64,000 bases of DNA from Gigaspora margarita (taxonomy: Eukaryota > Glomeromycota > Glomeromycetes > Diversisporales > Gigasporaceae), in the NCBI GenBank assembly GCA_009809945.1, contig WTPW01000021.1, positions 138,849-202,848 on the forward strand, in the 5' to 3' direction. Numbering within the stretch: position 1 is the stretch's first letter; the number at the start of each line of letters is the position of its first letter. Positions 22,352-35,014 of the stretch are shown in pieces. Both the position numbers and the translations under genes were made by a program. The notes beneath the pieces were generated by a model. That model saw nothing but the letters and a program-made list of their open reading frames with translations, did no database searches and was not told the origin of the DNA.

Positions 22352-22404
22352 TACCAGTCCTGCGTAGCATCGCATACTGCGCAGCTATCTTATAAATTGT
22401 TAAA

Positions 22405-23399
22405 CCGTGAGTGTTATGCTAATATAAAATTTTATACATTTATTAAACAGGCTACACGTTATAAATACTTTAACACTATTTATTTTACCCAAACTATAAC
22501 ACATATATGTATTCTATATCAAACTACCTCAATATCAGATGTCTGATATCAGAATGTAGATAATAAATATGATGGTATATGATTTAATTACAGTAGTATA
22601 GACTATGGAGTAGTAACATATTGGATGTAACATGTTTTCAGTAAAATCTAATGGTTGAAAAAATAATAAAATTACTTTAATATTAAAAATGCTTTACTTT
22701 ATTAATAATAAACTCATTTTTTTGCATAATTTCGCGTATCAATAGAATTTTAATTTATTTGATTGGTCAATTATCACGTCTTGATCTACATTAATTAACC
22801 AATCACACAAATGTTATTACCCGTGATTTTCCATAAAAATGTCATCTTATTACACAAAAAGGTATTTTTGAGTGCGTGCGAGAGGTTTTTTTAAATTGTG
22901 TGATATTTATTTATACCAGGAACAGTGATATATATAATAAGTGGAAACTAGTACCAGGAATGGAGTGATGCATATCACGTAGTGATAGTTTTAAGATGGG
23001 CCAGAATGGCATATGTCCGCAAAATCTTGGATCTGATTGGTCCTCGTGACCCTAACTGTCGCATGCTATTTATTTTTCACATATCAAGTATCACATTGTA
23101 TGCATGATACTTCTTGTCCTGTGATCTGTTAATGTAGGTACTACAGTATAATAAGACATCTGACCATTAAAAGAAAAAAAATTGCAAAAATGCTATAACA
23201 ACCAATAATAAAAATATGCTTTTTAGATATAAATATTGGTGGCCCAATACAAATTTGCATATCTATTCATTCAATATTTGGTATTTTTCAATTTTTTTCA
23301 TAGGATTTTTTATTGGGCTGATTAAATGATAATCTCTGATTATCAAAGATGAGAGTGAAAGAATTTATTAATCAGTAACACAACTCTCTTAAAATCTTG
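22405..23399. other. Gene-free stretch
   Basis: AT-rich sequence. No supported feature recognised. Confidence 0.5.
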
Positions 23400-24030
23400 A
23401 ATATAAATTTTCCAAATTTGCTTTGTTGTTTGATTACTTAATATATGCCAACTATTTTGAGCAAAAAAAAAGTCAACCAAATGTTTAACAAATTTGGAAG
23501 CATTTTGTATAATGGTCTAGTTCAATAACAAGAGCAAGAACTAGAATAGCTCCACAATAGTTAAAAAAAATTCATGCTATTAATAAAAAACAGTGAATAT
23601 ATATTACTAAGAAAAAATTACATTCCACTAAAGATTTTGATTACTGATTTCTAGATTTTTTATTTTTCGTAAATTTTTGGTCAGAATTTTTTCTGTCCAT
23701 ATTATTTGATAATTACTAATTTTCCTGGCAATTTTTGTAGTTCGTTGATCTACCAACTAATAAAATCATGATTATATCCAAAATGTGATCAGTGTGCTAA
23801 AACTAAAGTAGCAATATAATCTGCTTTAATGCTTTTGATTGGATATACATTCTATGATCAAACATGTTAAGACTAAAATATCAATGAGCAAGTAATGATC
23901 ATTACAATTCAAATTTCTAGCAATTGTTCATGATAGTACCAAATCAACCTTAACCACGTATGGTATAGTGCATTGATTTGTAACAAAATTCTTTACAGTA
24001 AATCGTAGCTATATTTATCTATTGTATGAG
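23400..24030 (+). repeat. Dispersed ~600-bp repeat, copy 1 (pair with 55850-56470)
   Basis: TTTGTTGTTTGATTACTTAA, ATTTTGTATAATGGTCTAGT, TGATCTACCAACTAATAAAA and ATGTTAAGACTAAAATATCA occur in the same order and orientation at 55850-56470. Divergence is noticeable but even. The other copy lies within the hAT-like element 55494-57096, so this may be part of a related element. Confidence 0.65.
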
Positions 24031-24243
24031 AATTGATTATCCAAACATCGCTTTAACACGTTTTGTCTCAATTAAATTGCATAATGATCGCTATAAAAAA
24101 AATTCTTTTTTTATTGCCTTTCAGAATTGCACTAACTAAATATGTTATACATGTCATTATACTTTGGGATGCATCTGGTATAGGTCCCTAAAAAAGTCCA
24201 GGTCTGAACGAGTCCTGTCTAAAGTATTGAGTATGTAAGCTAA

Positions 24244-24847
24244 AATATATATAGTGAATTAGTGATGCCAAAAAATTTCACATGTCATGTAATCTGAGCC
24301 ACGCTGACCTATATTATTTTGCCCAAAATCACCAAATTTTAACAATTTTTACTAACAAACCTGCTAACCGTATACTAAGTAAAATTGCTTGGTTGTAATT
24401 TTGCTATAATATTACTTGGCAGTACAAAGCTAGTATTAATGCTCTACAGGTTCGATCTGAGGCCTAAATCTGAATCGCCAGAGTGGCTCAGGTTACATGA
24501 CTTCATAATTTTTTTGGACACTACTAACATACTAAAATAAAAGACTACTTTTATTTTAGTAAGTTAGTGGTATTCAAAAAAATTATAACATCATGTAACC
24601 TGAACCACTCTGGCGATTCAGACTCAGGCCTCAGATTGAACCTGTGGAGCATTAATACTAGCTTTGTACTACCAAGTAATATTATAGCAAAATTACAACC
24701 AAGCAATTTTACTTAGTATACAGTTAGCAGGTTTGTTAGTAAAAATTGTTAAAATTTGGTGATTTCAGGCAAAATTATATAGGTTGGCGTGGCTCAGATT
24801 ACATGACATGCAAAATTTTTTGGGCATCACTAATTCACTATATATAT
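24244..24847. mobile_element. 600-bp foldback element
   Basis: Arms of about 300 bp pair with few mismatches around a centre near 24545 (AAAAGACTACTTTTATTTTA). The outer ends are TATATATAGTGAATTAGTGA and its complement TCACTAATTCACTATATATA. Interior landmarks such as TCTGAATCGCCAGAGTGG recur inverted at CCACTCTGGCGATTCAGA. No coding capacity, and no clear target duplication beyond the palindromic TA run. Confidence 0.75.
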
Positions 24848-24977
24848 TAGTGCAATGCAACTTTAGATCTTTATACTCGTACTTATATTTAAAATTATTT
24901 CTATCCTACTTATAAGTAGGAAAGATGACAATATAAGTATAGTAAGTTTTGAAAATGATCATACTTGTGAGTATAAG

Positions 24978-25892
24978 TAGTGATGGGCAACACACAGAAT
25001 CTGTGCATGATCCTGCACAGAATTTAAAAACTCTCATGCAGGATTTTTAATATAAGATTATCTGGCCTGCTTTAACATAAGTGGGCCAATTTCTAATTAG
25101 TATTTGATGTACTTATATAAAAATATTATGCATGCATTAGCTTTTTATTTATTTCTTGTACATATACGTACATACAAAGATAGTGCGCAAACTGTACTTT
25201 GAAATAAATTTTTTAATTTGTCATTATTAATAAAGTGGGAATCTAGACTTTTAATTTCTTGCATAAAATAATACACCAAGTATATTGTGTACCATATGGG
25301 CAAAAATCACCAATTACAGTTATTATTTCATATAAGTGATAAGGTTAAATAAATTTATGTGATTTAGATGATTATTGACTATTTGATCAGAAATTATAAG
25401 CTCGATTACAAATTTCTTATAAGTCGTTTATGGATTTTTGTATATATATAACCTAGTTTTAAATTTTTATATGTATGACAGTACTTGATCACTATAAATT
25501 TAAGTACATTTATACCTGATTATACACCTGATTACTTACAAATTTTTACATGCTTATAATTTGATCACTTTGTTACCAAATAAAATTTTTAAATATGTAT
25601 TTATATAATAATATTTTAAAAAAAAATTAATAAAATTAAGACAAATCTGAATTGATGAATCTAATAATTATTAGATTCAAATGTTTTAAAAGTAGGTAAA
25701 GTCTGTATAAGCAATTTTATTTGTAATCAATACTTTAAGATTTATAAGAAATGATTATTACTTTAATGAGAAATTACATTCCTTGTGATGATATATACAT
25801 ATATGCATATATATTTATTAATCATGAAAAATCAAGAGACCCCACGAATCCTGCACAGGATTTTTAAAAAAATCAGGATTTGCCTATCACTA
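24978..25892. mobile_element. hAT-like non-autonomous element
   Basis: Ends TAGTGATGGGCAA at left and TTGCCTATCACTA at right. They are flanked by AGTATAAG (24970-24977) and AGTGTAAG (25893-25900), an 8-bp duplication with one mismatch. The TAGNGATGGGCAA-type terminus with an 8-bp duplication is characteristic of hAT transposons (family knowledge). Subterminal AATCCTGCACAG motifs occur on opposite strands near each end. The 915-bp interior has no transposase frame. Confidence 0.8.
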
Positions 25893-25900
25893 AGTGTAAG

Positions 25901-26420
25901 TATACCTGCATGACAAAAATTGAATCAAACATTTTACATAACACAATTACTATGTTTGGGTGACCGTAGAGAAATGTAAGATAATTAGAACCAAGCAAAA
26001 TATAGTGTGATGATGATAAATTGGTGATTAATTAAAAAGAATAAGGTAGTAAAGTGAAGCATAAAAAATTAATATAGAAAATGATCTAAATGATGTAATT
26101 ATATAGAATAAAAAAGTAAAAATAAATAAAAGGGAAAAATCAATCATATATGATTTTAGGAACTATATATTCAAATGAAGTTTCCCTTGAATTAAGCTTT
26201 CAGTAAAGAGTTTTTAATCTGCAAATTATAAATAATGTATAATTGTATATAAAGCATTTCTGCATAAAACTTAATATGTAATATCTTGTAGTTTTTAATA
26301 ATGCTGATGTATTTTGAATAATTATGTGATAATATATGTGCATACATTGTGCTTAAGATTTTTTTTCTTTTAAATAATTGAAAGCTATCACATACTTTTG
26401 TTCATGTCTATTTTCTTGAA
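25901..26420. other. Gene-free stretch before the transposase-like relic
   Basis: AT-rich DNA. It may include the promoter of the relic gene starting at 26421, but no specific signal stands out. Confidence 0.45.
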
Positions 26421-26451
26421 ATGGACAAACATTACTTTCAAACTATTAATT

Positions 26452-26575
26452 ATCCTGACCTTCATATTCATGATGATCCTGACCTTCATATTCATGATAA
26501 TCCTGACCTTCATATTCATGATGATCCTGACCTTTATATTAATAATGATCCTGACTTTCATATTATTGATGGGGT
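26452..26575 (+). repeat. 24-bp coding minisatellite
   Basis: Five units of CCTGACCTTCATATTCATGA-TGAT type encode the octapeptide PDLHIHDD, with the later units drifting (PDLYINND, PDFHIIDG). The alternative frame (from 26398) gives a hydrophobic repeat and is considered a shadow. Confidence 0.75.
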
Positions 26576-27508
26576 TGAAATTATTTATGAAGAATATCTA
26601 GAATCCTTTGAAACTAAAAGTATATTGATTTCTTATGATAATGAGCTTTAAAAGATTAATAAACATTGCAAGCGATTTAAATAAAGACACAATAACTTAT
26701 ATTACTAAATTATTGGCAACAAAGATTAACTATTATAATTTAATGCCTATAGAATTCTTGAAGGCCTATAATGTAGAAGGTTAGAAGGAGCCATTAACTG
26801 CATTCAAAGACATTAATAAATTTTAAATTTTATATATTTTAATCTAATTGTATATTATTATATTTATTATATTTTACTTAATATATTTTATTTTTAGTTT
26901 CAATATTCAATTGGCAAACCCAGTAGTGAAATAAGGTTATGTGTCCTTATCTTGGTATTGAAGTAAAATATAAAATGCAAACCTGTCAAGATTCAAACCT
27001 TTGTGAATTTGCTATGCATGAATTACATAATTAAACACATAAATGTGTCAATATTAGTTCTGATCTTATGATGCGAATAACTCAAGAAATTTTATTCAGT
27101 AATATAGATAATAATACTTTTGAGTAAGTAATAAAAATTTAAGTATTTTATAATACTGTAATATAATATTGTAACAATTTAAATTAAAATTAGATTTTAA
27201 CCTTTATCTTGCTGCTCTTGAAACATCTTGCAAGTTTCAAAAAACAAACAATTATGTGAAAGCAAACCTGTTTTACATTGTTGTTATGTCATGATTATTC
27301 TAAATCTACCCATTTCATAGGATGTACTAATTGAAAATAGGTAAAAATACTATTGCTTTATGCACATCTCTTCTAATATTAATACTGAACTTTTGTACAA
27401 CTTATTTGATGGTACTTATAGGGTAAATTAATTAATTAATTATTTATTTATTGATCTATATACAGCAATTTAATTAATCTTTAATTATTTATAACCTAAT
27501 TATACCAG

Positions 27509-29945
27509 TACAATCACATGGAATGTGGAACATGAAATGTGAAGGGATGGTATTGTTCAACTTTTTGATGTCCACTATGCTGATTTTTGCAAAATTCTTT
27601 TTTGATAGGATAATGATTTTCATTTATTCATTAATTGATTATTTATATTGTAATATTTTTTTTATTGCTATCAAACTATGAATTAATAATCAATGCATAA
27701 AATTTAGACATTGTGAATCAAAAAACAGAAACTATATCATAACTATATTTACATAATAATATAATACTGTAGTAGTGTAATTTAGCTGATATTTATTTAT
27801 TATCTGAATGCTGCAAGCAAAACTCTAAATTTCATTTTTTGAAATAATTCCAAGTTTTTTCTTTGCAGTTCTCATTTTTAAAAATTGACATTCACTAAAT
27901 AAACTAAACATACACTCACTAAATAAACTAAATATACATTTACTAAATAAACTAAACATTAACTGAGTTATTGAAATAGCAAGTTTGTACAGGCTTTTTC
28001 TATAGTAGCTCATGTTAATTCTAATGCAAACTATACTCAAGCACATACTGAAATTACAGAATAGCGAGTAAGTTTTGTGAATTTTTTGTAGTAACCACAA
28101 TAATTTCAATACAAACTAACTTATTTTAATTCCAATACAAACTAACTCAATTTAACTGTATATTGTGTTAACAAAATAGCTGGTGAGTTCTGTAATAAAA
28201 TTTTTACAATCATAATTCTAGCAACTAACTCAACCTTAATTATATAAAAATTACAATAATTTCAGATACAAACTAACTCAATTTTAATTACAAATTACAG
28301 TTATCATGATATCAAGCAAGTTCCATAAAAATCATTCTATTAAAAATCATGATAATTTTAAAACAACCTTAATTACTACATGTATGCATTAAAACTTAAG
28401 TTTTGTGACAGAATTTATTATAGTTACTTAAAATCCAATGCAAGCTAACTTAATCAAATACTGTAGTAACTAGAATTTTTATAATCATGCCGTAAAATAT
28501 GAAAATAAACATAGCACTCTCTATTCTATTTTTTCAATTCAGATTAGTAGAAAAACTTGATTAAAGATTTTATTGCTGCTAATTTTAAATTGAAAAAAGT
28601 AGGGTTGAGGGTGCTGTGCTTATTCTCTATATGTTAAAATAATTTTGATGCAAGCTAACTTGACCATAACTACATACTTGATGACTAGTATAGTAAGTTA
28701 ATTCTGTGAAGAAATATTATAGCAGAAATCAAGCAATTTAAATACAACTACTAAACCTTATTTACACAGAAATCAATATAATTTTAATGCAAACTAGCTT
28801 AACCACAAATACTATCATTATCAAGATAGTGAGTAAGCTCTTTAACAGAATTTTTTTTTTTAGAAACTCATGATAAAAATCAATAATTTCAATACAAACT
28901 AACATAGAATTACCTACATAGAGTTCATAATGATTCCAAATAAAACCAACTTGATCTAGATTACATATAAGTCATAATTTCAGAACCAACTAAATTTTTA
29001 ACCTACATTGTAGTTGTCAGAATAGTAAGTAAGCTCTGTAACAGAATTTTTGCAGTGAAAACTCTTATGCATTCTGATGTAAACTAAATTACAAATAAAT
29101 TATAATAGTTCCAATGCAAACTAACTCTATTTTAAGTACAATACTATCTTAATTTTAACAATATATTATGATAGTTAAAATAGAAATGTTTTGTAATAGA
29201 ATTTTTTTATAGTAGAGATTATCATAATTTTAATACAGGTAATATGATCATAATCACATATAACTCATGACAATAATGTACCTAATTCAATTTTAACTAT
29301 GTATTATAATTATCATAAGCTCTGCATAAATTTTTTCAATAATAATGAATCATAATTTCAATACAAGTTAACTCAACCTTCAAAACTATATACTGTATTG
29401 GTGAGTAAATTCTGTACCAAAATTTTTTACTTTATTCTATAGTAAAAATCACTCAGCTTTAACTACTTGATATGATAACTGGAATACAAGTAAGTTTATA
29501 AGATATTTACTACAACTATTGATAAAAATTAAGCTAATTTCAATACAAACTAATTCAACCTTAAAATTAATAGCCATGTACTTTCTAGTTACTCATAGTA
29601 GAAATTACAATATTTCTAACTATTATATACNACTGGAATAGCAAGNTTTTACAAAAATATTNACAGTAACTAATGAAAGAAATGCAATAATTCCAATATA
29701 AACTAACTAGTTCTTAACACATTCTATACACAAAAACTCATAATAGAAATTATAAAATTTGAATGCAACTTAATTGAGTATAAATCAATAGATAATTATT
29801 AAGTTATTTAGATCTAAACTTCCTATTAGTACATATTTTTGTTCCTTGTTTTATTGTACAATAATCAATGTATTTTGAATTTTACTTGTAGTATAATTGT
29901 ACTGGTCCTGCACAGCATCACATGCTGCACAGCTATCTTATATTA
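27509..29945 (+). mobile_element. Composite repeat unit, short copy, inserted in the relic gene
   Basis: The left end (TATACCAGTACAATCACATGG region) and right end (CTGCACAGCTATCTTATA) match those of 18321-22404. Most of the interior (27960-29800) is a degenerate satellite array. It lies between exon remnants encoding LFDGTY (ends about 27415) and YEVKFYKIIPI (starts about 30090), so it was inserted in, or expanded, an intron. Ambiguous bases occur at 29631-29662. The 27825-28109 minus frame is an array artefact. Confidence 0.5.
27960..29800 (+). repeat. Degenerate satellite array, ~105-115 bp units
   Basis: Recurring blocks are AATACAAACTAACTCAA, CTTAACTATATA, ATAGTGAGTAAG-CTCTGT, AACAGAATTTTT and ATGATAGAAATTA. 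About sixteen loosely spaced units can be followed by eye. Related units lie at 21230-21640 and 56710-56840. Confidence 0.65.
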
Positions 29946-31943
29946 ATAATGGGTCTACTAATAAATGGGATGTATTTTCTAATTCTTCTAAAAAATATTG
30001 CTATAAATATCAAATTATGAATAATATATAATAAAATATATTAAAATATTAATTTTTTTAATATTTATTATTAGCTTATCCTTATCAATTAGAAAACAAA
30101 CTATGCCATGGTCAGATTAAAAAAAAATTATATGAAGTCAAATTTTATAAAATTATACCAATAGANCTCAAANCATATCTATTTGTAATTCTAATATATA
30201 AAGTATTGNATTCACACCCNCTACTACCTNCTATAAGAACTCCAAATTATTTAAACAAAAGTTGCAAGTACTTGTAAAAAGCTTATGAAGATTTACTAGA
30301 TGCAACACCTACTCATATTGTAACAGGTAAAATTAATATTAAATTTTTATAATATTGTTATTTAATTAATATATTTTATTTTATTTTAGGCAATTTAATT
30401 AAGGCTTATTTTGTTGTTGAAAATTTATGTGAAGTTCACACATCACTTAATGATATAGATAAATTACAACAATATGTAAATAAAATACAAAAGGAAAAGC
30501 ATCATTTTGGTCAAGATTTATTAGAGTTTATATATAACTTTTCCCAAAATATTAATAACTTTCAGGACTATGTTCAAAGATTAAGTATGTACAAAAATAC
30601 TTTTTTAAATTCAAATTTAACTGTCCAATTTATTTGTTTTAATGACTTACATACAATAATTATTTGTAATAATCAATTCAAATACAAAAATATATTAAAT
30701 GCAATTACTTTGAAATTGATCTATCATTTAAAAGATTTACTGGTAAAATAAATGAATTCAAAATAAATTATTATGATAAACAGTATAATATAAGTAAGTA
30801 TTTTTTAATATATATAGTATAAATTATATTTTATACATATTAATTAAATTATTTTATCTATTAGTTTTAATATTTGTCCATGTTTTTACAAACCAAGCAA
30901 CAACTATTGTATGTCAAAGTATATTTGAAGCATTGTTTATCTTGTTAAATAATTTACTAGTAAAACACCAAAGTTTAATCACATTCATGAAAAAGAATTT
31001 GATTGTATTATTGATAACCTGATATGGCACAACTTACTGGATTGGGCGAAGCTTTAACCTTAATTACTAGTTCTTTTACATGGGAGGACCATTTGGTTCA
31101 TATTTTCAAACCTTGTCAAGTTTATTATTAAATTTATATTAATAATCTATATTATATATGAGGATGAAATTATTTTAGGTTCTAAAACCTGAAATTAAAA
31201 TTTGAAAACAAAATTGGTTTTGATCTATTTACTTAAAAGATAAAACTATTTTATACTTTTTTTAAATAGATAAAATTATAAGAAACATATCTATATAATT
31301 TATTTGCACTTCTTTATAAAAATTTTTAATTTTCTCTAATGAAGATGAAATAGGCCTTTTTCAAAAATCTATTTCAGTGACATCACTTATTTATATTTGT
31401 AGAAATTATATAAAAAAGAGTATTAATGCTTGATAAAGATCTTATGGGTAAGTTTTTATAAATAATAATTAAATAATAATTGATACATTATTTTTTAAAT
31501 AATTTAATTAACTTTATTATTAAAATAGATTGAGTTCAATAAAATTGTACAGAAGCAGCACATGTCATGAGTAATCAAGAAGGCAAACAACTTAAATTGA
31601 TAACTGCAATATTAAGGTTTGCTTGTATCAATCTATTATAATATATGCATTTTTTATATATATATTATTATTTTTATTTTAGAAGACAAAAATTGGACAT
31701 GCGCAATTTAAAAAATAAATATAAGAGAAATTATAATATTAATTTGAATGGCCAAGATCAAAGTAGCAATGTAAAAAAAAATTGGCAATCAAGTGAAGCA
31801 GTTAGTTTTTTATTTAAAGCATTTATTTAAATTAGTAATTTAAGTTTATTTATATTTATTAATTATATTTATTTTATATACTAATAGCTAAACAACAATC
31901 TAAAGCTACTTCTTCAACAAAAAGACAAAGTAAAAAATGCTAA

Positions 31944-32286
31944 ATAACACAAGCAATCAATTTAACTACAAATATATCTCAAAATATCAAAAAATAAACT
32001 TAATTGGTAAATTATAGTTAAAGCAACCAAAAAAGATAAACCTTATAATAAACAAAATCAGAAATTTATATGTTTTTTCTATAGTGTAGGAATGGGGCTT
32101 GCTTACATATAAAAGTATTTTTTCATTAAGTAACTCTCTCTTGTTGCTTAATTAAAAGTTGTAGAGCTAATTCTTGTGATTCTAATTATAGTAAAATTAT
32201 CAAAATTGGTTTGATAGATCATAAGATACAAATATTTTTCAATTGCTTACTATAGAGTTTTTTCTAATAAATTGAAGCACATGACA
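31944..32286. other. Gene-free stretch
   Basis: No supported feature between the relic gene's stop and the inverted-repeat element. Confidence 0.5.
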
Positions 32287-34134
32287 TTTATCGGCAAATT
32301 TTATATATAGATATATATCGATTACTAACCGATAAGATATATATCAATAATCAACACCCCTACTGATTATTATCGATAGTGATAGTAATCGATATATATC
32401 CAGTTAATCGATATATATCTATTAGATATATATTGATTAACTAGATATATATCCATAATCAACACCCCTGCCAATTATTATTAATTAATAATTATTATAT
32501 TCACATAATCATGCTTTTTGCAAATTTTTAAATGTTTTACATGTTTTTGCCAGGTTTCACAATTTATTATAAAATTTTATTTTTTTTATTTATTATTATT
32601 ATATATTATATTTTAAATTAAATATATATTTTTAATCAATATTTGCAAGTTTTTGAAATTAATATAAAATTATTTATTTATTATTCTTATATATTATATT
32701 ACATAGTTTTATTATATATTATTGTAAAAAAAAATGAAAAACCAAAAAAAACCCCAAAAAAATAACAAAAAAAAAACAAAAACAAAAAAAATAGTAATAA
32801 TTTTTAACTACTTTCACATTTCGTTGCATCTACTATTATAATCGCTTATATTCTCTACTTCTTGCAAAGTGCCAGAGAAGTTAGAGTTGGTGTTCTTGTA
32901 AAATACCAGAAAAGTCAGATCATTTTCTTGCAAATTTTGAAGAAAGTCAGAAATAAATAAAATAAAATTAAAAAAATAAGTAAAAAAAAGAAAAACAAAC
33001 AAAAACCAAAAATATAAGCAAACTAAATAAAAAAAACAAAGCCCCAAATCTCTATTTTCCTAAAGTAAGAATTTGTTTTTTATAATTTAGAAATTGTTGA
33101 AGGTTTTCACAATGTACTGGAATAATAAAAAAATAAAAATTAAAGAAATAAGTAAAAAGAAAACAACAGAATATAAGCAAACTGAATAAAAAAAAATAAA
33201 ACCCCAAATCACTATTATATTTGCTTCTATTTGCTCATATTCGCTTCTATTCGCTTCTATTCACTTATTTTCACTACTTTCTAAAGTAAAAAAAATAAAA
33301 ACCTATTTCTCAGAAGTGTTAGTGTTATAACACCCATAAAATGTAAGAGAAACAAGAAAATTACCTATATGACCCTGTATGAACACAAGAGAATGAGAAA
33401 GACCACCCCATACAAATGCAAGAGAAATGAGCAAGACCACCCCGTACAAATGCAAAAGAAGAAAAAAAATGAAACATTTACAAGAACACTAAAAATCTAT
33501 GCAATACCATCTGCAAAAATACTGAAAGGCACGTAAAGCTATTCCACAAGAACACCAATGACACCAGCTAGTGACAATTCTAACAAAGACACCAATGATG
33601 ACATCAACTACAACACCAGCGATAACACCAACTAGAACAACACCAATGTGTTGCCATGTGCAAAGTATCAGAAAGTCACTATATTTTATGCCAACAAGTG
33701 TTTTTTGTAGAAATAAAATAAAAAAAATTAAAAAATAATAAATAAAAAAAAAATAAAAAAACAAATAAAGCAAAATGATATTAAACGAAATGAAACGTAA
33801 CAAAAAAAAACAAAATGAAAACAAAAAAACAATATAAAATTGATAGAAGTCTAAATTATAAGCAAAAAAAAATAAACAAAGATCTAATCTGATCTTGTAC
33901 TATGATTATCAAAACATTTTGAACCATTTTGAAAATATTAGTCAAACGCGTCCTTGGTATGATCTAGGGTACTGATCTACTGATCTAGCTTGATTTTTCA
34001 TTTTTAAAATATTTCAAAACAATTCGAAATATTAAAAAAAAAGAAAAAAAAAGAAGAAAAAGAAAAAAGAGAGAGGAGAAAAAAAAGGAAGAGGAGAGAA
34101 AAAAAGGAAGAAGAAGTAAAAATCGTTCGAAAAC

Positions 34135-34168
<34 letters not shown>

Positions 34169-34409
34169 TGGTGATGGTCAAAACATTATATAATTGTTAA
34201 AGATCTGTTAATCGTTATATATCGTTTCAAATAATTCTGATTATAATTGATTTATAGATATATAATGATTTAATATAGAAAATAATATATATCAATTTAG
34301 ATATATATCAATTTTTATTCAATTAATTGATATATAATGATATTTTATAATCAATATAAAATGATTAAGTGTTATATATTGATCAATATCTATATATAAA
34401 ATTTGCGGA
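32287..34409. mobile_element. 2.1-kb inverted-repeat element
   Basis: Left end CGGCAAATTTTATATATAGA and right end TCTATATATAAAATTTGCGG are inverted copies. Each is followed inward by repeats of ATATATCGATTA type. The left arm (to about 32757) is also the reverse complement of window positions 1-472. The interior holds TTCGCTTCTATTCGC repeats (33225-33270), a two-copy CCACCCCATACAAATGCAA repeat (33395-33450), an ACACCAATGAC-rich segment (33545-33645), a purine tract and a poly-T run. Frames at 32814-33047 and 33489-33824 (minus) are low-complexity and not called. Confidence 0.6.
34025..34168. repeat. Purine tract followed by a T homopolymer
   Basis: 34037-34120 is almost purely A and G (AAGAAGAAAAAG, GAGGAGAGAAAA). 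34139-34165 is an uninterrupted T run of about 27. This is typical low-complexity sequence within the surrounding inverted-repeat element. Confidence 0.8.
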
Positions 34410-35014
34410 TGTTCCACTTACCATATAAAATAATAGTCACATGTCTGCTGATTTTTACTATAAAATTTGTTCCCTTTAACTGCATACTACTAATTAAATA
34501 ATAATGAATCTGAAGAATCTAACATGACTATGATAGAAAAATTAGAATATGAGGAGCACTTGTTGATGATTGCATAATGCAAAGAAAAATTAAGGGAATT
34601 GCAAATTTCTAATGCTATAAAAGAGCATGAATATGGTTTTAAAAATCCTAAAATATAATTATTCTTATGCATAAGAATAAATAATAAACCTTGATTCAAT
34701 ATTTTGATGTTATACATAAATATTTGGATAAAATTCTGTTTAAAATTTGAATTGGTAATCTTTTTTTTTTATATAACAATAATATACAGTACTTATTGAT
34801 TTGAAAATAGTAATATTTTCAATCTACTCAATATAACAATTACTATCTTGTCATAAATATCAATTATTTTCTCTTTAATTTTATTATTACTACTGTATCA
34901 TAATCTATTATTAATTAATTATATTATTAAAATCAATCAAATTAAATTTTTTTGTTAATTATACAAATATGATTTAATTAATTTACACTTCTGACCTGAT
35001 TAAATTAATCATAG
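34410..35014. other. Gene-free stretch
   Basis: No supported gene. The minus frame at 34490-34717 is in AT-rich DNA without motifs. Confidence 0.5.

Larger units (their letters stand above)
18321..22404 (+). mobile_element. Composite repeat unit, long copy (nested elements inside)
   Basis: The left end (ACCAGTACGATCACATGGAA) and right end (CTGCGCAGCTATCTTATA) match the left and right ends of 27509-29945. The outer parts are therefore two copies of one repeat, here enlarged by the elements at 18422-18709, 18805-19017 and 19697-20591. The inner part includes satellite-like units (21230-21640). No reading frame survives. Its class is unknown; the right-end hairpin is discussed under the Helitron-like candidate. 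Confidence 0.5.
26421..31943 (+). pseudogene. Decayed multi-exon gene of a fungal transposase-like family
   Basis: Approximate exons: 26421-26825, 26890-27122, 27190-27415, 30090-30330, 30390-30785, 30865-31135, 31530-31615, 31681-31800 and 31888-31943, with GT-AG borders at several. The start encodes five octapeptide repeats (PDLHIHDD type), then IASDLNKDTITYITKLLA in a shifted frame. Later pieces read CPYLGIEVKYKMQTCQ, HISSNINTELLYNLFDGTY, YEVKFYKIIPI, YFEIDLSFKRFTGKINEF, VHVFTNQAT, MAQLTGLGEAL, WEDHLVHIFKPCQV and TEAAHVMSNQEGKQLKLI. I recognise this order from a large repeated protein family in Glomeromycotina and other fungi. It is probably a DDE-type transposase with an N-terminal cysteine domain (inference). 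Several frameshifts and stops break it, and a repeat unit (27509-29945) sits in one intron. Confidence 0.6.

Noticed and set aside
26452..29800. CRISPR-like look of regularly repeated blocks
   Set aside because: Units are degenerate and contiguous, spacers are not unique, and the context is a eukaryotic repeat; no CRISPR array is present.
33489..33824. 111-codon hydrophobic minus-strand frame
   Set aside because: Half is translated from A-rich low complexity and the rest from an ACACCAATGAC-rich repeat.
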